Shown: piece by piece, positions 60,101 to 64,000 of the stretch
How positions within the stretch are numbered: position 1 is the first letter of the stretch
How the letters are laid out: every line of letters begins with the position of its first letter
From: Anaspis maculata
Taxonomy: Eukaryota > Arthropoda > Insecta > Coleoptera > Scraptiidae
Assembly (NCBI GenBank): GCA_949128115.1
Contig: OX421967.1
Coordinates: forward strand, 56,866,855-56,930,854
Length of the DNA stretch: 64,000 bases
Direction of reading: 5' to 3'
Notes under the pieces: generated by a model
The model's database searches: none
What the model saw: only the letters and a program-made list of their open reading frames with translations
What the model was told of the DNA's origin: nothing
Made by a program: the position numbers and the translations under genes

Positions 60101-63100
60101 ATACAAGTTTTCGGCAGTAAAATTTTGATTGATAACAAGGAAACATATCGAGTCGCATGTCTTTTTCAAGTAAATCGACCATCAGCAACGCGAGACCATC
60201 GTCGGTTTTGAAGTCGGAGGCGCCACAAGCGAGATACGAGTTTCCGGCAGCGAAATTTGATTGGATAACAAGAAAACATATCGAGTCGCATGTCCTTTTC
60301 GAATAAATCGACCATCAGCAACGCAAAACCATCGTCGGTTTTAAAGACGGCGGCGCCACAAGCGAGATACAAATTTCCGGCGGTGAAATTTTATTAGATA
60401 ACAAGAAAACATATCGAGTCGCATGTCCTTTTCAAGTAAATCGACCATCAGCAACGCGAAACCATCGTCGGTTTTGAAGTCGGAGGCGTTACAAGCGAGA
60501 TACGAGTTTCCGGCCGTGAAATTTGATTGGATAATAAGGAAACATATTGAGTCGCATATCCTTTCCAAGTGAATCGACCATCAGCAACGCGAAACCATCT
60601 TCGGTTCTGAAGTCGGGGGCGCCACAAGCGAGATACGAGTTTCCGGCAGTGAAATTTGATTGGATAGCAAGGAAACATATCGAGTCGCATGTCCTTTTCA
60701 AGTAAACCGACCACCAGTAACGCGAAACCATCGTCGGTTTCTAAGTAGCGGGAGCCACAAGCGAGATACAAGTTTCCGGCAGTGAAATTTTGATTGATAA
60801 CAAGGAAACATATCGAATCGCATGTCCTTTTCAAGTAAATCGACCTTCGGCAACGCGAAACCATCGTTGATATTGAAGTCGGGGGCGCCACAAGCGCGAT
60901 ACGAGTTTCCAGCAGTGAAATTTGATTGGATAGTAAGGAAACATATCGAGTCGCATGTCCTTTTCAAGTAAACCGACCATCAGCAACGCGAAACCATCGT
61001 TGATTTTGAAGTCGGGGGCGCCACAAGCGAGATACGAGTTTCCAGCAGTGAAATTTTGATTCATAACAAGGAAACATATCGAATCGCATGTCCTTTACAA
61101 GTAAATCGACCATCAGCAACGCGAAACCATCGTTGATTTTGAAGTCGCGGGCGCCACAAGCGAGATACGCGTTTCCGGCAGTGAAATTTGATTGGATAGC
61201 AAGGAAACATATCGAGTCGCATGTCCTTTTCAAGTAAACCGACCACCAGTAACGCGAAACCATCGTCGGTTTTGAAGTCGGGGGCGCCACAAGCGAGATA
61301 CGAGTTTCCGGCAGTGAAATTTGATTGGATAGCAAGGAAACATATCGAGTCGCATGTCCTTTTCAAGTAAACCGACCACCAGTAACGCGAAACCATCGTC
61401 GGTTTCTAAGTAGCGGGAGCCACAAGCGAGATACAAGTTTCCGGCAGTGAAATTTTGATTGATAACAAGGAAACATATCGAATCGCATGTCCTTTTCAAG
61501 TAAATCGACCTTCGGCAACGCGAAACCATCGTTGATATTGAAGTCGGGGGCGCCACAAGCGCGATACGAGTTTCCAGCAGTGAAATTTGATTGGATAGTA
61601 AGGAAACATATCGAGTCGCATGTCCTTTTCAAGTAAACCGACCATCAGCAACGCGAAACCATCGTTGATTTTGAAGTCGGGGGCGCCACAAGCGAGATAC
61701 GAGTTTCCAGCAGTGAAATTTTGATTCATAACAAGGAAACATATCGAATCGCATGTCCTTTACAAGTAAATCGACCATCAGCAACGCGAAACCATCGTTG
61801 ATTTTGAAGTCGGGGGCGCCACAAGCGAGATACGAGTTTCCAGCAGTGAAATTTTGATTGATAACAAGGAAACATATCGAATCGCATGTCCTTTACAAGT
61901 AAATCGACCTTCAGCAACGCGAAACCATCGTTGATTTTGAAGTCGCGGGCGCCACAAGCGAGATACGCGTTTCCGGCAGTGAAATTTGATTGGATAGCAA
62001 GGAAACATATCGAGTCGCATGTCCTTTTCAAGTAAACCGACCACCAGTAACGCGAAACCATCGTCGGTTTTGAAGTCGGGGGCGCCACAAGCGAGATACA
62101 AGTTTTCGGCAGTAAAATTTTGATTGATAACAAGGAAACATATCGAGTCGCATGTCTTTTTCAAGTAAATCGACCATCAGCAACGCGAGACCATCGTCGG
62201 TTTTGAAGTCGGAGGCGCCACAAGCGAGATACGAGTTTCCGGCAGCGAAATTTGATTGGATAACAAGAAAACATATCGAGTCGCATGTCCTTTTCGAATA
62301 AATCGACCATCAGCAACGCAAAACCATCGTCGGTTTTAAAGACGGCGGCGCCACAAGCGAGATACAAATTTCCGGCGGTGAAATTTTATTAGATAACAAG
62401 AAAACATATCGAGTCGCATGTCCTTTTCAAGTAAATCGACCATCAGCAACGCGAAACCATCGTCGGCTTTAAAGTCGGGGTCGCCACAAGCGAGATACGA
62501 GTTTCCGGCAGTGAAATTTGATTGGATAACAAGGACACATATCGAGTCGCATGTCCTTTTCAAGTAAACCGACCACCAGTAACGCGAAACCATCTTCGGT
62601 TCTGAAGTCGGGGGCGCCACAAGCGAGATACGAGTTTCCGGCAGTGAAATTTGATTGGATAGCAAGGAAACATATCGAGTCGCATGTCCTTTTCAAGTAA
62701 ATCGACCATCAGCAACGCGAAACCATCGTCGGTTTCGAAGTCGGGGGCGCCACAAGCGAGATACGAGTTCCCGGCAGTGAAATTTTAATGAATAATAAGG
62801 AAACATATCGAGTCGCATCACCTTTTCATGTAAATCGACCATCAGCAACACGAAACCATCGTCGATTTTGAAGTCGGGGGGCCAAAAGCGAGATACGAGT
62901 TTCCGGCCGTGAAATTTTGATTGATAACAAGGAAACATATCGAGTCGCATATCCTTTTCAAGTAAATCGACTATCAGTAATGCGAAACCATCGTCGGTTT
63001 TGAAGTCGGGGGCGCCACAAGCGAGATACAAGTTTCCGGCAGTGAAATTTGATTGGATAACAAGGAAACATACCGAGTCGCATATCCGCAAGATCATATC

Positions 63101-64000
63101 CGACCATCAGCAAGCCGAAACCATCGTCGGTTTTGAAGTAGGGGGGGCCACAAGCAAGAAACGAGTTTCCAACAGTGAAAATTTATTGGATAGCAAGGAA
63201 ACATATCGAATCGCATGTCCTTTTCAAGTAAATCGACCATCAGCAACGCGAAACCATCGTCGGTTTTGAAGTCGGGGGCGCCACAAGCGAGATACGATTT
63301 TCCGGCAGTGAAATTTGATTGGATAACAAGGGAACATATCGAGTCGCATGTCCTTTCCAAGTAAATCGACCATCAGCAACGCGAAACCATCGTCGGCTTT
63401 AAAGTCGGGGTCGCCACAAGCGAGATACGAGATTTCGGCAGTGAAATTTTGATGGATAACAAGGAAACATATCGAGTCGCATGTCCTTTTCAAGTAAATC
63501 GACCATCAGCAACGCGAGACCATCGTCGGATTTGAAGTAGGGGGAGCCACAAGCGACATATGAGTTTTCGGCAGTAAAATTTCAATGCATACCAAGAAAA
63601 TATATCAAGTCGCATGTCCTTTTCAAGTAAATCGACCATCAGCTACGCGGAACCAACGTCGGTTTCGAAGTAGGTGGCGCCACAAGCGAGATACGAGTTT
63701 CCGGCAGTGAAATTTGATTGGATAACAAGGAAACATATCGAGTCGCATGTCCTTTTCAAGTAAATCGACCATCAGCAACGCGAAACCATAGTCGGTTTTG
63801 AAGTCGGGGGCGCCACAAGCGAGATACGATTTTCTGGCAGTGGAATTTGATTGGATAACAAAGAAACATATCGAGTCGCATGTCCTTTTCAAGTGAATCG
63901 ACCATCAGCAACGCGAAACCATAGTCGGTTTTAAAGTCGGAGGCGCCACAAGCAAGATACGAGTTTTCGGCAGTGAAATTCTGATGGATAACAAGGAAAC
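57180..64000 (-). repeat. 133 bp satellite array (continues beyond window)
   Basis: About 51 monomers with markers GAGTCGCATGTCCTTTTCAA and GGCGCCACAAGCGAGATACG. Spacing is exactly 133 bp where measured (57227, 57360, 57493). A block of about 2.0 kb (58438-60470) is repeated at 60433-62465 with an offset of 1995 bp (15 monomers), and inside each there is a 665 bp (5-monomer) repeat. On the minus strand the units read open for two to three monomers at a time, since 133 is not a multiple of three. Located in or beyond an intron of the minus-strand gene. Confidence 0.95.

Noticed and set aside
57117..63892. Long series of minus-strand frames with MKRTCDSICFL and GFALLMVDLLEKDMRL repeats
   Set aside because: The unit is 133 bp, not a multiple of three, so the frame shifts each monomer. 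The frames are by-products of the satellite; no start context, splice structure or domain.
57180..64000. CRISPR-like direct repeats
   Set aside because: There are no unique spacers between repeats, the whole 133 bp unit repeats, and the genome is clearly eukaryotic.

Overview
The window is AT-rich, intron-bearing animal nuclear DNA. Gene content points to an insect: two tandem fatty acyl-CoA reductase (FAR) genes, an SDR11/farnesol-dehydrogenase-like short-chain dehydrogenase, and GT-AG introns of which the shortest are 55-85 bp. I cannot place the insect to order. Exons make up a small fraction of the window. Most of the rest is repeats: several satellite-like arrays, a tRNA-derived SINE, and many long palindromic (fold-back) or MITE-like elements.

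Layout. 1-1160: truncated end of a fold-back element plus dispersed repeats. 1711-19793 (+): FAR gene 1, eight exons, 497 codons. Its intron 4 holds a SINE and a ~4.7 kb satellite whose units are built from heat-shock-element pentamers. Its intron 7 holds a ~9 kb GAAGTC-rich satellite. 22285-35923 (+): FAR gene 2, eight exons with the same boundaries, 495 codons, with introns packed with fold-back elements, MITEs and tandem repeats. Promoter-proximal DNA, intron starts and 3' flanks match between the two genes, so the duplicated unit is roughly 1.16-20.35 kb and 20.35-36.5 kb. 36879-38972: two abutting fold-back elements next to a minus-strand open coding-like fragment. 39797-44109 (+): SDR gene, four exons, 258 codons, with a TATA box, an initiator and a poly(A) signal. 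45189-56811 (-): the last three coding exons of a larger gene I do not recognise, spread over introns full of A-rich DNA, a 1.56 kb palindrome and a tandem repeat of dispersed-family sequence. 57180-64000: about 51 copies of a 133 bp satellite, which runs off the window and includes a 1995 bp (15-mer) duplicated block.

Function. FARs reduce fatty acyl-CoA to fatty alcohol for wax, cuticular lipid or pheromone synthesis. The SDR next door acts on alcohol/carbonyl substrates with NADP(H). A shared lipid role is inference only. The most notable non-genic signals are the HSE-built satellite inside a FAR intron, the family of TA-flanked palindromic elements that insert end to end, and the insertion history that can be read by comparing the two FAR paralogues.
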